Below the pieces are notes generated by a model that saw nothing but the letters and a program-made list of their open reading frames with translations, was not told the DNA's origin and searched no databases. A program made the translations under genes and the position numbers. Source: Candidatus Brocadia carolinensis (GTDB taxonomy: Bacteria; Planctomycetota; Brocadiia; Brocadiales; Brocadiaceae). Taken from it: a DNA stretch of 64,000 nucleotides. This document shows, one piece after another, positions 18,239-28,235 of this stretch. Positions within the stretch are counted from its first letter, which is position 1. The number at the start of each line of letters is the position of its first letter. The DNA lies in the NCBI GenBank assembly GCA_002009475.1, contig AYTS01000061.1, forward strand, positions 62,001 through 126,000. Reading direction: 5' to 3'.

Positions 18239-18526
18239 CTATTTATGCCCTTTATCTTTCATGCATTCACCGGGGTTCTTTTTAAATTTTTCAACACACC
18301 CTTCGCAGCAGAGATAAATCGTCTTTCCTTCGTGTTCAACCTTTACTGCCTTGTCTTTGTCACTCATGGCTTTTCCGCAAGCCACACATTTCGTTTCTGC
18401 CTTTTCAGCCGTTGAGGCTTGTTTTTCACCACAGCATTCACCGGCCGTAACAAAGGGAGTTTTACAAAAGGCCATCGAAAGCAAAGCTACTGCAGCAACA
18501 CCCACAAAATATCCGATCCGCTTCAT
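18239..18526 (-). CDS. Small exported TRASH/YHS-like metal-binding protein
   Basis: The 95-residue protein has an N-terminal signal sequence (IGYFVGVAAVALLSMAFC). The mature part contains TKCVACGKAMSDKDKA and EGKTIYLCCEGCVEKFKKNP, the CxxC...CxxC pattern of TRASH/YHS-like domains that bind copper, zinc or iron. An extra CC and a terminal GECMKD add cysteines. A periplasmic metal-sensing, storage or delivery role fits. No transporter or regulator is next to it. The start ATG follows AAGGAGATG (about 18531-18539). Confidence 0.75.
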   Translation of the reverse strand: MKRIGYFVGVAAVALLSMAFCKTPFVTAGECCGEKQASTAEKAETKCVACGKAMSDKDKAVKVEHEGKTIYLCCEGCVEKFKKNPGECMKDKGHK

Positions 18527-18623
18527 ACAACATCTCCTTCTACAAAAAATTTGTTTTAAAGATTAAAAGATAATCTTGTTGTGTAATGTTACCAAATATT
18601 CCACAAGAAACAATCACAAAACG

Positions 18624-20399
18624 TTAATCGCTAAGATTGTTTTTCAGGACATCGATAGCACTTTTGATTTCTTCGCCATCGGGTGCGTTTGGATTGAGTT
18701 TTAGATAAATTTCGTAATCCTTCAGGGCATTTTCTTTTTTCCCAAGCTTCTTAAAAGTATTTCCGCGATGAAGATACGCCAAAGGATTGTAAGGGAAAAG
18801 TTCGATTGCCGTATTAAAGTCCTCAAGAGCTTCATTAGTCCTTTTCAACTGGTTTTTAATTTGGCCTCGTTCGTAATATACACCGGCAAGCCGTGGGTTC
18901 AGCTCTATCATCGTATTGTAGTCTTCCAGAGATTTTTCGATATCTCCCTTTCCCCGATGTGACTTAGCCCGGATATAATAGGCAAAGGCATTATCTTTGT
19001 TAAATTGTATGAAGGTTGATATGTCTGCAATTGCTTCATCAAAGCGTTGCGCATCGGCATGGAGAATGCTTCGCTTCATGTAAATTTCCATATTATTGGG
19101 ATCAAGTTCCAGCGCTTTGTTGAAGTCCGCAAGGGCCTTTTCCGGTTCGCCCGCTTCGGCAAAAGCAAGGCCACGATGGGCATACGCCGGTGAAAATTTC
19201 GGGTCTAAAGAGATGGCGTTGCTGAGGTCTTCAATTGACAAATCCTCTCTGCCAATCATTTCAAAGGCAACGCCCCGGTTGTAAAACGACAGAGTGAAAT
19301 TCGGATGCAAAGATATTGCCTTACTATAATCCATGATAGCCCTATCAAAAATCTCCATTGAGGCATATACTGACCCACGATTGTAATAGACCGGTGCGTA
19401 GTCGGGATTCAAGGCGATGGCCTCGTTGTAATCATCCAGTGCGCGGTCAATATCATGCATCCTTTCATAAATTACACCACGGTTGCAGAAGGCTACGGCA
19501 TCATTACCCTGTAGTTGGATGGCGCGGTTTACGTCTTGCAACGCTGTTTGTATATTACCCTTCTCTTTTTGTATAAGAGAGCGATTGAGATAAATATCAG
19601 CAATAACTTCATCACGGGTAAGATTTTTGAGATAGTACCCATTTCTTATGCTTGTTTGCGAAATACGTTTCCCTGGTATATTTATATAGTAACTGTCAGG
19701 CGTAAACAGACCTTCATACCCTGTCTCAATATTTCTCCGGAAATCACCGTCATCATACCGGACAAAAATATGCTCCGGCACACTCACACCATAGAGGGGT
19801 AAGTGTAATCCTTCTGCTATGCACAGATAGAGGATGGATAATCCTACACAATTGCCAGCCTTGGTATCCAGAACCTTGTTGAGGGAGAGAGAATCGAGGT
19901 CGCCCGTTTGAACATAGGCAAATTGGAGTTCATTAAAAAGGATGCGATTGATCGTCTTAATAATCTGCTCTGGTTCTGTTTCCTCGCGGAGACTTATTTT
20001 AATATTCTTCACAATCTCGTCCAGTTTCCTGAGGTATGCGTCTATGTCGATTTCAGGATAGGATTCTTGTGCAATTTCGAAGACAGTCCTTGCAAGGCAT
20101 GCTGATTGAGGATCGATATCCCATACTGGTTTTGGCACGGAATCGTTTGCAAACAGCGCTTGAAATGGATGCCTTAAACCGATAAAAGAATAGGGAAAGC
20201 TGAAAATTACACAGGCTAAACCAAGAAAAAATAGTTTACCCCTGACAGCAGTAAACCAGACCCAAGATGCTTCAGATTTACCATGGGAAAGCGGGGAATT
20301 ACTAAAGTACTTTGCAAACAGAGAATTGTAGATTTTCGTCAAAAACGACCGACACACAGATACAACGGATTTAATAGGCATGTTTATTGACAAATCCAT
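18624..20399 (-). CDS. Membrane-anchored transglutaminase-like/TPR protein
   Basis: In this 591-residue protein, an N-terminal hydrophobic segment (LFFLGLACVIFSFPYSFIGL, about 55-75) anchors it. Residues about 95-265 are a SirB1-type transglutaminase-like domain with the cysteine in GNCVGLSILYL and the histidine in PEHIFVRYDD. From about 270 to 580, some nine TPR units follow (for example YAPVYYNRGSVYASMEIFDR and SPAYAHRGLAFAEAGEPEKA). Such proteins are seen beside polysaccharide gene clusters. Its end-to-start arrangement supports this: its first 29 bases overlap the 3' end of the sugar-transferase gene upstream, so translation is likely coupled. Catalysis is uncertain; the TPR part suggests a scaffold for a polysaccharide assembly complex. 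Confidence 0.75.
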   Translation of the reverse strand: MDLSINMPIKSVVSVCRSFLTKIYNSLFAKYFSNSPLSHGKSEASWVWFTAVRGKLFFLGLACVIFSFPYSFIGLRHPFQALFANDSVPKPVWDIDPQSACLARTVFEIAQESYPEIDIDAYLRKLDEIVKNIKISLREETEPEQIIKTINRILFNELQFAYVQTGDLDSLSLNKVLDTKAGNCVGLSILYLCIAEGLHLPLYGVSVPEHIFVRYDDGDFRRNIETGYEGLFTPDSYYINIPGKRISQTSIRNGYYLKNLTRDEVIADIYLNRSLIQKEKGNIQTALQDVNRAIQLQGNDAVAFCNRGVIYERMHDIDRALDDYNEAIALNPDYAPVYYNRGSVYASMEIFDRAIMDYSKAISLHPNFTLSFYNRGVAFEMIGREDLSIEDLSNAISLDPKFSPAYAHRGLAFAEAGEPEKALADFNKALELDPNNMEIYMKRSILHADAQRFDEAIADISTFIQFNKDNAFAYYIRAKSHRGKGDIEKSLEDYNTMIELNPRLAGVYYERGQIKNQLKRTNEALEDFNTAIELFPYNPLAYLHRGNTFKKLGKKENALKDYEIYLKLNPNAPDGEEIKSAIDVLKNNLSD

Positions 20400-21774
20400 T
20401 CCATAGCGTCAACCATATGATTTTCAGATCAAAATGCAGTGACCAGTTTTCAATGTAATACAAGTCGTATTCTATACGCTTTTCCAGTGACGTATTTCCA
20501 CGCCAGCCGCTAACCTGAGCCCAGCCAGTAATTCCCGACTTCATTTTGTGTCGTAACATATATTTTGGAATAGCATTTCTAAAATTTTCTATGAAGACCG
20601 GTCGTTCCGGACGAGGGCCAACAATACTCATATCTCCACGCAAAACATTGAAAAACTGCGGGAGCTCATCCAGGCTTGTCCTTCTCAGCAATTTCCCTAT
20701 TTTTGTGCACCGTGGATCGTCCTGCTTCGTCCACACAGGACCCGATACCACTTCCGCATTTACATACATCGTTCTGAATTTGATCATATTAAATATCTTG
20801 CCATCCATTCCCATTCGTTCCTGTTTAAAGAAGACGTGTCCATGAGAAGCTATTTTGATAAGGAGCGCAATAATTCCTATGAGGGGAGATGCGCATATTA
20901 ACACGACGGCGGCAAAAACAATATCCAAAAGTCTCTTCACGATGATATTCCATCCATACAGTGGTGTGTCCCGAAGGCTGATAAGCGGCATGCCCTCAAA
21001 CTCACTTACACTACCCCGTAAGGTAATGAACTCAAAGAGATCGGGCAGTACCATAATACTTACCATCTCATCACCAATACCATCCAGAACTTCTTTCAAC
21101 TGATTTTGGGCGTTAAAAGGCAGTGCAACAAAAACAATATCAATACCATGCTTCGCAACGAACGAGCGGACGTCAGAATACTTTCCTAGTACGGGATTTC
21201 CCTGCAAATTATTTCCAATGAGGCTTGTGTCGTTTGTCAGGAAGCCGGAAATCCGAATCCCAAGCTCCGGATGTTTCCGCAATTTTTTCGCCAGATCCTG
21301 CCCCATCTTTTCTGTACCAACAATCAATGCATATCGTTGGTTGTATCCTTTCTGCCGTAAAAAACGTAAAAATTCCCGAAATAAAATGCGCGTCAAACTG
21401 AGAGCTATAATATTGATAAGCCAAAAATAAAAGAATGTGAGGCGGGAAAAATCATATTGACGGAAGAGGAACGTGAGTGCAATAAGAATGAGAGTGGCAA
21501 AAGTTGATGCCTTGCCAATATCTCCAACTTCAGAAAGCCTGGTCGAAACTCTGCGGGGTCGATACAGACCAAATATCCGGAAAACTATCCCCCACAGAGG
21601 AATCATGAAGATGAGGAGGGTCAAATATATTTTAAAAGGGGGAACCCCTTTGTAAACAGGAATGATGCCTGAGTAAAAGCGCAGACAATAAGCTAACATC
21701 CACGCACCAGACAGGGCAAGCCAGTCTGCAAGAAGTAGCACCGACTCAAAAAACTTGCTATGCTTCTTTAGCAT
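20371..21774 (-). CDS. Undecaprenyl-phosphate sugar phosphotransferase (WcaJ-like)
   Basis: The 467-residue polyprenyl-glycosylphosphotransferase has several N-terminal membrane helices (ESVLLLADWLALSGAWMLAY, IYLTLLIFMIPLWGIVFRIF and more). A Rossmann-like middle domain follows (RYALIVGTEKMGQDLAKKLR). The C-terminal sugar-transferase domain has KRLLDIVFAAVVLICASPL, KQERMGMDGKIFNMIKFRTM and DELPQFFNVLRGDMSIVGPR. It loads the first sugar-1-phosphate onto undecaprenyl phosphate for exopolysaccharide synthesis. It overlaps the glycosyltransferase gene upstream by 7 bases and the TPR gene downstream by 29, so the three form one tight operon. Confidence 0.9.
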   Translation of the reverse strand: MLKKHSKFFESVLLLADWLALSGAWMLAYCLRFYSGIIPVYKGVPPFKIYLTLLIFMIPLWGIVFRIFGLYRPRRVSTRLSEVGDIGKASTFATLILIALTFLFRQYDFSRLTFFYFWLINIIALSLTRILFREFLRFLRQKGYNQRYALIVGTEKMGQDLAKKLRKHPELGIRISGFLTNDTSLIGNNLQGNPVLGKYSDVRSFVAKHGIDIVFVALPFNAQNQLKEVLDGIGDEMVSIMVLPDLFEFITLRGSVSEFEGMPLISLRDTPLYGWNIIVKRLLDIVFAAVVLICASPLIGIIALLIKIASHGHVFFKQERMGMDGKIFNMIKFRTMYVNAEVVSGPVWTKQDDPRCTKIGKLLRRTSLDELPQFFNVLRGDMSIVGPRPERPVFIENFRNAIPKYMLRHKMKSGITGWAQVSGWRGNTSLEKRIEYDLYYIENWSLHFDLKIIWLTLWNGFVNKHAY

Positions 21775-22919
21775 AAATGCTTTTCAATATATTGTTTAAA
21801 TTTTTCTTTAAATATTAACCGATCGAAGCCTTCGGCATGTTTTCTAATCATGACCGGGTCAAACAGGTTTATCTGTTGCTCAAAAAACCATACAGCTTCC
21901 ATTAAAGATTCTGGAGTTTGTTTTGTGAAAAATACTCCTGTAGGCGATTCCGGAGGTATCAAGGTCTTCGTTGCAGGCAAATCATGGGGAGAGGCATATA
22001 TTCCCCGCACCGTTTCCAGCACGCCACCCTTAGCAAAAGCAATTACCGGTTTTCCGCATGCCTGTGCCTCTAAAGGGACTATTCCGAAATCTTCTTCTCC
22101 CGGAAAGATCAACGCTTTGCAGCCACGATAATATTCCCTTAAAGATTCACTGGATTGCCATCCAACACATTGTACATGCTTTTTTGTCATCTTTCTGAGG
22201 AGTCGTTCTTCTTGCCCTTCTCCGATCAGAATGAGTGGCAAACCCATCCTTTCAAACGCATCGATCGCAATATCGATTCTCTTATATGGGGCAAAAGCGG
22301 AGACGAGCAGGTAATAGCCTCCTTCTTTATAGCTCTCAGGAGGCGTATAAAGCGAACAATCCACAGGCGGATGAATAACGTCTGCCGATCTTTTATAATA
22401 TTTTTTTATCCGATTTGCAACATGGTGGGAGTTTGATATAAAGTAATCCACCCGCGCACTGGAAGCAACGTCCCACAGCCTTAAATAGTGCGCAACGAAT
22501 GACAACAAACCCCGCGAAATCAGGCCTTTTTTACCAGTACCAAAATAGGTGTGATATTGGTCCCATATATACCGCATTGGGGTATGACAATAACATATAT
22601 GGACTGCGGTTGAAGAGGTTAGGACTCCTTTCGCCACACAGTGGCTGCTGGACAGAACTAAATCATATGCACTCATATGAAACCCTTCAATTGCCAAAGG
22701 AAATAACATCAGAAAAGAGCGATAATGCTTTTTAGCCAAAGGCACTCTCTGAAGGAAGGAAGTTTGTATATTTCTATCCTCGATGATCTTTGAAACCGAG
22801 CCCTGGAGATGGATTAAGGTAAAGATATCTGCATCAGGAAAGAGTTCACAGAATACCTCCAAAACCTTCTCTCCCCCGCGCATTCCAGTAAGCCAGTCAT
22901 GAACTATTGCTACCTGCAC
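21768..22919 (-). CDS. GT4-family glycosyltransferase
   Basis: The 383-residue GT-B glycosyltransferase starts VAIVHDWLTGMRGGEKVLEV and has CYCHTPMRYIWDQYHTYFG. The C-terminal donor-binding motif ALIFPGEEDFGIVPLEAQAC includes the conserved EX7E pair, followed by GKPVIAFAKGGVLETVRG. It probably transfers a mannose- or glucose-type sugar from a nucleotide donor to the growing lipid-linked oligosaccharide. It is the first gene of the three-gene polysaccharide operon (wcaJ-like and transglutaminase/TPR genes follow). No other export genes (Wza, Wzx, Wzy) are in the window. Confidence 0.88.
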   Translation of the reverse strand: MQVAIVHDWLTGMRGGEKVLEVFCELFPDADIFTLIHLQGSVSKIIEDRNIQTSFLQRVPLAKKHYRSFLMLFPLAIEGFHMSAYDLVLSSSHCVAKGVLTSSTAVHICYCHTPMRYIWDQYHTYFGTGKKGLISRGLLSFVAHYLRLWDVASSARVDYFISNSHHVANRIKKYYKRSADVIHPPVDCSLYTPPESYKEGGYYLLVSAFAPYKRIDIAIDAFERMGLPLILIGEGQEERLLRKMTKKHVQCVGWQSSESLREYYRGCKALIFPGEEDFGIVPLEAQACGKPVIAFAKGGVLETVRGIYASPHDLPATKTLIPPESPTGVFFTKQTPESLMEAVWFFEQQINLFDPVMIRKHAEGFDRLIFKEKFKQYIEKHLC

Positions 22920-23148
22920 AATGTGATCTCTTGTTAGTCACCTAGGTGGGAATAAAAACAGATAATTTTGGTAAATCTACGTAAATGATATTTCAAAGTC
23001 AAGTGGAAAGTCCTTGTTGATGTTACTATTGTATAATGACGTTGTCGTTTATCTGAAAGAATATTGATATTTATCATTGTATTTGGTACATTAAATACTA
23101 AATCATAGCGTCTTGGATGGGAAAAATGCATAAAAGGAGATGTAAACC

Positions 23149-23352
23149 TTGAATCTGACAGAAGCGATTGACATGGTAGCAAAAGACGAACGAGACTTGC
23201 AATTAAAATACACTAAGTTAGCTGATGAGGAAACGGACCCATTCGTAAAGGCATTTTTACAAAGAATTGTTAAGGATGCGATAAAACACGAAAAGAAGAT
23301 ATACAAGAAATATGAAAAGGTTTTGGCTACACTAAACAAGAAGACGTACTAA
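23149..23352 (+). CDS. Small helical protein, possibly ferritin-like
   Basis: The TTG start at 23149 is chosen because AAGGAGATG lies 8 bases upstream; the first in-frame ATG comes later and would lose LTEAIDM. The 67-residue product is charged and predicted to form two helices (TEAIDMVAKDERDLQLKYTK and DPFVKAFLQRIVKDAIKHEK), with the spaced E, D and H residues reminiscent of a rubrerythrin/ferritin-like half bundle. I do not recognise a named family with certainty. It is transcribed away from the polysaccharide operon. Confidence 0.55.
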   Translation: MNLTEAIDMVAKDERDLQLKYTKLADEETDPFVKAFLQRIVKDAIKHEKKIYKKYEKVLATLNKKTY

Positions 23353-23677
23353 ACCCAATCTGTAACCCCGAAACAAAAAAACCCTCAATACCTTACCTTA
23401 TGCAGACCCTGTAGTTTTCGTGTCTTAATTATCTTAAATAACAACTTCATATTGATATACTTCAGTCAACCAAAAATAATTTCGCCATAATATAAACGAT
23501 TGCTTGCTTTAATAAATCTTATAATTTGACGCCTTTTGTAGCTTTGTAGCCTTTTCGATCCTTAATGATTTCAACTTGACATTGTCTCCTTCCTCAAGGA
23601 TTCTAAAACCCTTACTTTAAATAACGGTTTGATGTATAAAGACCATTATCCTGGTTAAACGTTATTAATAGTGTCAT
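23353..23677. other. Intergenic, no gene seen
   Basis: The AT-rich gap lies between converging genes. No hairpin with a clear U-tract and none of the dispersed repeat families of this window could be identified. Confidence 0.4.
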
Positions 23678-25797
23678 TTATGCCGATTTCAAGGCGTTTT
23701 GATAAAACTTTATCGCATATTCCTTCACCATTCTCCGGGCGCTGAACAGGGGGGAATTGCTTTCTATCGCCTCTTTCATAACCTTAATCCAGTCACGGGG
23801 CACTCCGTCATCATCGATACGATAATATGCCGGGATTATTTCATTCTCCAGGAGTGTATACAAGGCATCGGAATCGGCGGAATCCCTGTTTTCCCCATTA
23901 TCAACGCCATCACCAAAACCCCATCCATTTTTACCATTGAACCCTTCTGACCACCAACCGTCAAGAATGCTCAGCTGGGGAACACCGTTCAGAGACGCCT
24001 TCATTCCACTCGTACCAGACGCTTCAAGAGGGGGAAGAGGATTGTTCAGCCATACATCAACACCATGCACAAGATATTGCGCTAATTGTTCGTCGTAGTC
24101 CTCAACAAAGGCTATTCGGCCACCGAAAGACGGGTCCTTTGCTGCATTAAATACTTGTTGCAAGAGCTGTTTCCCTGGGTTGTCGTCGGGATGGGCCTTT
24201 CCCGCAAAGATAATCTGTACGGGTTTCCAGGGATCATTCAGCATCTTCTTGAGGCGCTCAACATTTTGCAAAATCAAGGTAGCCTCTTATAGGTAGCAAA
24301 TCTTCTGGCAAAGCCCAGTGTCAATACATTGGGGTCAAGGAGTACTCCCGAAGCAATAATTATCTGTGTGTCTGCCTTATCATTGTGCCATCTTCTTCGC
24401 GCCCTTTCCTGGATGTTTAACAATAATTTCATCTTTAACCAGGAATGGATATTCCATAGTTCTTCATCCGGGATGTCATAGATGAGTTTCCAGATGTCGC
24501 GATCGTCGTGATCTGCTAACCAGTTGGATCCTAAATATTTGTTGAAAAGGAGTTGTATTTTCGGTTCAATCCAGGTTGGGATGTGGATTCCATTCGTAAT
24601 GGAATCAATGGATGTTTTTTCTTCCGGAATACCATTCCAGAGAGATTTCCACATCCGTTTTGCAACTTCTCCGTGTTTTTTACTTACGCCGTTGTGATAG
24701 ACGGACATCCTGAGCGCAAATGCGGTCATATTAAATCCTGCAGTTGGAGCTTCCGGATTAATTCCCAGATTGAAAAAGGTGTCACGATCTAATCCTAGCA
24801 CAGGCCAATAGGCGCCAAAATACTTTTCCATCATCGGGAAAGGAAATACGTCATGGCCCGCCGGCACCGGGGTGTGGGTGGTAAATACCGTTGTTGCCTT
24901 CACCTGATCGAGGGCTTCCTGGTATTTCATGCCATCTTCAACCCTTTCTCTGATTCTTTCAAGGATGGCAAAGGCCGGATGACCTTCGTTTAAATGAAGG
25001 ACGGAATGTTTTATACCAAGGGTATTGAGCACCTTTGCACCGCCTATGCCCAGAACAACTTCCTGTCGTAAGCGCTGCTCCTGCCCCCCGCTGTATAAAC
25101 GGTCTGATATATTTCGATTCCATGGGTCATTCGCATCTATATCGGTATCCATCAGATACAGGGATATCTTGCCAACCTGAACCTTCCAGACTTCAACATA
25201 TATGGGAGGGTCAATAAAAGGCACTTTAACTACCAGCCGATTCCCTTTGCTGTCGGATATGCGGTAAATTGGGGCATTTTCTCTGTCAAGTATTTCACTT
25301 TCTTTTTCCTGCCATCCGTCAGGTTTAATTCGCTGCTTCAAATATCCGCCAGGATACATAAATCCAACCGCAACCAAAGGTACTTTAAGATCGCTGCATT
25401 CCTTTATAAAGTCTCCCGCAAGAAAACCGAGACCACCTGCATAAAAAGGAAGGGAATGGTGAAGCCCATATTCAGCAGAAAAATAGGCGATTGGTAACAT
25501 ACTGGAATCAGAAATATTATTCGAAAACCAGCCGCCGTTTGTAATCATGTCGGATTTATATCGCGCTATAACTGAATCGTAATGTCTGAGAAACTTTTGA
25601 TCCCGTACGGCTGCATTGAGGATTTTGCTATCAATCTCGTGAAGCATTTTTACCGGGTTGTGTATGCTTATCTTCCATGTTACGCGATCGAGCATCTTAA
25701 AAAGCATTCTTGCCTCTGGATGCCAGCTCCACCAGAGATTGTATGCTAATTCAACAAGACCTGAAATTCTATCCGGGATCTGCGAGGCAATAATCAT
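23678..25797 (-). CDS. glgP: Alpha-glucan (glycogen) phosphorylase, frame broken by one missing base
   Basis: The first frame (25797 to 24274) opens with the DUF3417-like cap RISGLVELAYNLWWSWHPEA and runs through FSAEYGLHHSLPFYAGGLGF, HLNEGHPAFA and THTPVPAGHD to GFARRFATYKR. The second frame (to 23678) continues with LILQNVERLKKML, WLNNPLPPLEASGTSGMKAS (PLP lysine in GTSGMKA) and ILDGWWSEGF. Adding one G at about 24283 joins them as ATYKRATLILQNV, giving about 706 residues, normal for TIGR02094 phosphorylases. The enzyme releases glucose-1-phosphate from alpha-1,4-glucans. The gene overlaps the upstream MBL gene by ATGA, so it is translationally coupled. All active-site blocks are kept. Confidence 0.88.
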
Positions 25798-27200
25798 AGT
25801 TTTATTACGTCTCCTGGCCCCGGGATCTTAATGGACTGGAAACCCTGGGTACTAAGTTTTGTTTTTAAAGTATCCTGAGAATTTGGTTCTCCGTGCACAA
25901 GAATAACTTTCTCGAGATGACCCTGACTTCGGACCGCATCAGCAAAGTGGAGCAATCCATTCTGATCTGCATGGGCAGAGAAACCGTTCAGGACAACCAC
26001 CTCGGCTTCGAGGCGGCGCATGACACCATAAATTTTAACTTCCGGCCGCTTTTCCACCAATCTTCTCCCTAAAGTATGATCTGCCTGATAACCAACGATA
26101 ATAACGGTGTTCCTGGGGTTCTCGATCGTGGCAGCGAGATGATGCAGAATTCTTCCGCCTTCACACATACCGCTTGCTGAAATTACCATGGCGGGTTCGG
26201 TGGACGAAGATACCCTCTTTGAGTCTTCGACACTGGAAATATATTTTAGCTCTGGAAATTCAAAGGGAGAATTATCGCTCTGAAGGAGAGCGAGGGTCTC
26301 CGTGTCGTAACACTCAGGGTGGAGTTTGAATACGTCGGTCAATTTCACGGTAAGAGGAGAATCAATATACACCGGAATTGGAGGAATCCGCTTTTGGTCA
26401 TGGAGTTTTTTGAGTTCGTAGATGATCTCCTGGGCACGCTCCAGAGCAAAGGACGGAATGACAATTTTCCCGCTCCTTTTGCTGGTGCGATTAATCACTT
26501 CAGCCAGTGCCTCAGTCGTCAATTCAATAGGATCGTGAAGCCTGCCTCCATAGGTGCTTTCCGTCAGAAGACAGGATATCCCATCCGGAATTTCCGGGTC
26601 TCGCAAAATGGGAAGATGCTTGCGGCCTAAGTCACCTGTAAAAGCGAGACGCACTTTCTGTCCATTGTCTTCGACATCGAGAACGGATATAGCGCTTCCC
26701 AATACATGGCCAGCATCGAAAAATGACAATGAAATGCCTGGTGCAATGGCCTGGTTTCTGTGATAGGGAATTCCTATAAACTGTGACAGCGTACCAATCA
26801 CATCCCTTTCGCCATAAAGAGGTTCGATGGGATCGAGATCCTTCGCTCCCCGCGAGACAAGTTTTTGGATGTGTTCGGCATCACGCTTCATTATCCACGC
26901 TGTATCCAACAACATGGGTGAACAAAGATCGCGAGTTGCAGGCGTGGCGTAGATCGGGCCGCGATAACCATTTTTAAAAATGCATGGCAGGGCGCCTGAA
27001 TGGTCGATATGGGCATGAGATAATACGATGGCGTCGAGTTGCTTGCCATCTATTGAGAAATTCCGGTTTTTCTCGTAAGCCTCCTTGCGATGGCCCTGGA
27101 ACAAACCACAGTCCAACAACACAGATGCACGCGATGTACGTAGTAAATGTTTCGATCCCGTGACGGTCTTCGCTGCGCCTATAAATTCCAGTTCTATCAT
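25794..27200 (-). CDS. Beta-CASP metallo-beta-lactamase RNA-processing family protein
   Basis: The 468-residue protein has the MBL signature LSHAHIDHSGALPCIFKNGY, the metal ligand strand FTGDLGR, beta-CASP features (VIPSFALERAQEII, MVISASGMCEGGRILHHLA) and a closing GFSAHADQNGLLHFADAV. The nearest characterised proteins are CPSF-like RNases (for example TTHA0252) cutting RNA. It lies between LOG and glgP genes with four-base ATGA overlaps on both sides, an unusual association of an RNase-type enzyme with glycogen breakdown. RNase activity is inferred from the family. Confidence 0.88.
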   Translation of the reverse strand: MIELEFIGAAKTVTGSKHLLRTSRASVLLDCGLFQGHRKEAYEKNRNFSIDGKQLDAIVLSHAHIDHSGALPCIFKNGYRGPIYATPATRDLCSPMLLDTAWIMKRDAEHIQKLVSRGAKDLDPIEPLYGERDVIGTLSQFIGIPYHRNQAIAPGISLSFFDAGHVLGSAISVLDVEDNGQKVRLAFTGDLGRKHLPILRDPEIPDGISCLLTESTYGGRLHDPIELTTEALAEVINRTSKRSGKIVIPSFALERAQEIIYELKKLHDQKRIPPIPVYIDSPLTVKLTDVFKLHPECYDTETLALLQSDNSPFEFPELKYISSVEDSKRVSSSTEPAMVISASGMCEGGRILHHLAATIENPRNTVIIVGYQADHTLGRRLVEKRPEVKIYGVMRRLEAEVVVLNGFSAHADQNGLLHFADAVRSQGHLEKVILVHGEPNSQDTLKTKLSTQGFQSIKIPGPGDVIKL

Positions 27201-27988
27201 CGCGGGGACTCCTCAATTCGCGGTTTTGAAAACTTCGCCTTAGCGATCGCGGGGCAAACCGCTTCTTTTTCTTTCGGCAGGCAATTTTTGAGAAATTCAA
27301 AGGCAGTCTGCACGGTGTCCACGCGATGAATAAGATTCAAATCTTCTGCATCGATCATACCGTACTTCAGGAGGGAGTCGAAATTGATTACATCTTTCCA
27401 ATATTCCGAGCCGTAGAGAAGGATGAGGATATCCCGGTCAATCTTTTTTGTTTGTGCAAGTGTTAGTATCTCCAGAAACTCATCCAGAGTGCCGAATCCT
27501 CCTGGAAACACAATGAGCGCCCGTGCCAGATGAGAAAACCATAGTTTGCGCATGAAAAAGTAATGAAACTCAAATAAGAGTGATGGCGTGACGTAGGGGT
27601 TAGGGCGCTGTTCATAAGGCAGACCGATATTGAAACCGATTGTGCTGCCGCCTGCATCCGCAGCGCCTCGATTCGCCGCCTCCATAATACCACCTCCACC
27701 ACCAGAACAGATCACAAATCGCCTTGAATCACAAATCCTGAGTGACCATTCGGTCAGAAGCCGCGCCAGCAAACGCGCATCTTTGTAGTACTGTCCGAGC
27801 GGCCCGTCTTCCTTCATTCTGGCAGATCCGAAAAAAACAATGGTGTCATGAACCCCTTCCCGCCGGAGCCGGTAAAGAGGCTCAAGGTACTCGGCCAGAA
27901 TACGAAGAGGTCTTCCGTCGTCGCTGTCGAGAAATATTTTATTATGATAAGCTGGTTCAACGTCAATTGGTCTATCAGGGTGATTCAT
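27197..27988 (-). CDS. LOG-family nucleotide-processing protein
   Basis: The 263-residue Rossmann-like protein has VFFGSARMKEDGPLGQYY, CSGGGGGIMEAANRGAADAG and VFPGGFGTLDEFLEILTLAQ, the hallmark PGGxGTxxE motif of LOG (formerly 'lysine decarboxylase') enzymes. Characterised members remove ribose-5-phosphate from nucleoside monophosphates (cytokinin activation in plants, PpnN in E. coli). It is the first gene of the LOG - MBL - glgP set, overlapping the MBL start by ATGA. Substrate here is unknown. Confidence 0.85.
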   Translation of the reverse strand: MNHPDRPIDVEPAYHNKIFLDSDDGRPLRILAEYLEPLYRLRREGVHDTIVFFGSARMKEDGPLGQYYKDARLLARLLTEWSLRICDSRRFVICSGGGGGIMEAANRGAADAGGSTIGFNIGLPYEQRPNPYVTPSLLFEFHYFFMRKLWFSHLARALIVFPGGFGTLDEFLEILTLAQTKKIDRDILILLYGSEYWKDVINFDSLLKYGMIDAEDLNLIHRVDTVQTAFEFLKNCLPKEKEAVCPAIAKAKFSKPRIEESPR

Positions 27989-28235
27989 AGTCTCTCCTTG
28001 GCCAGATTATAGCAAGCGCATAAAGAAAATTGTCGTTACGGGGGGGTACTGCCCGAAGCAACCTTCCTATGACTGTCATTCCGAGCAAAGCGAGGCTCTC
28101 TTGGGTATGCTTCGCTTGGGCTCTTAATAACCAGATCATGTCAGCTTATTTAATATGTTTACTAGAGAACGGTAGCAGAGCATGTATTTATTTCAAAAAA
28201 CCAACCGGTGACAAAGATTCCCGCAACAACCCTTC
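27989..28235. repeat. Intergenic with degraded repeat pieces
   Basis: The gap between the LOG gene and atpG holds GCCCGAAGCAACCTTCCTAT and GTCATTCCGAGCAAAGCGAG, related to the terminal TCATTGCGAG/GAAGCAATC core of RPT-A. This looks like a short or decayed member. No gene is seen. Confidence 0.45.
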
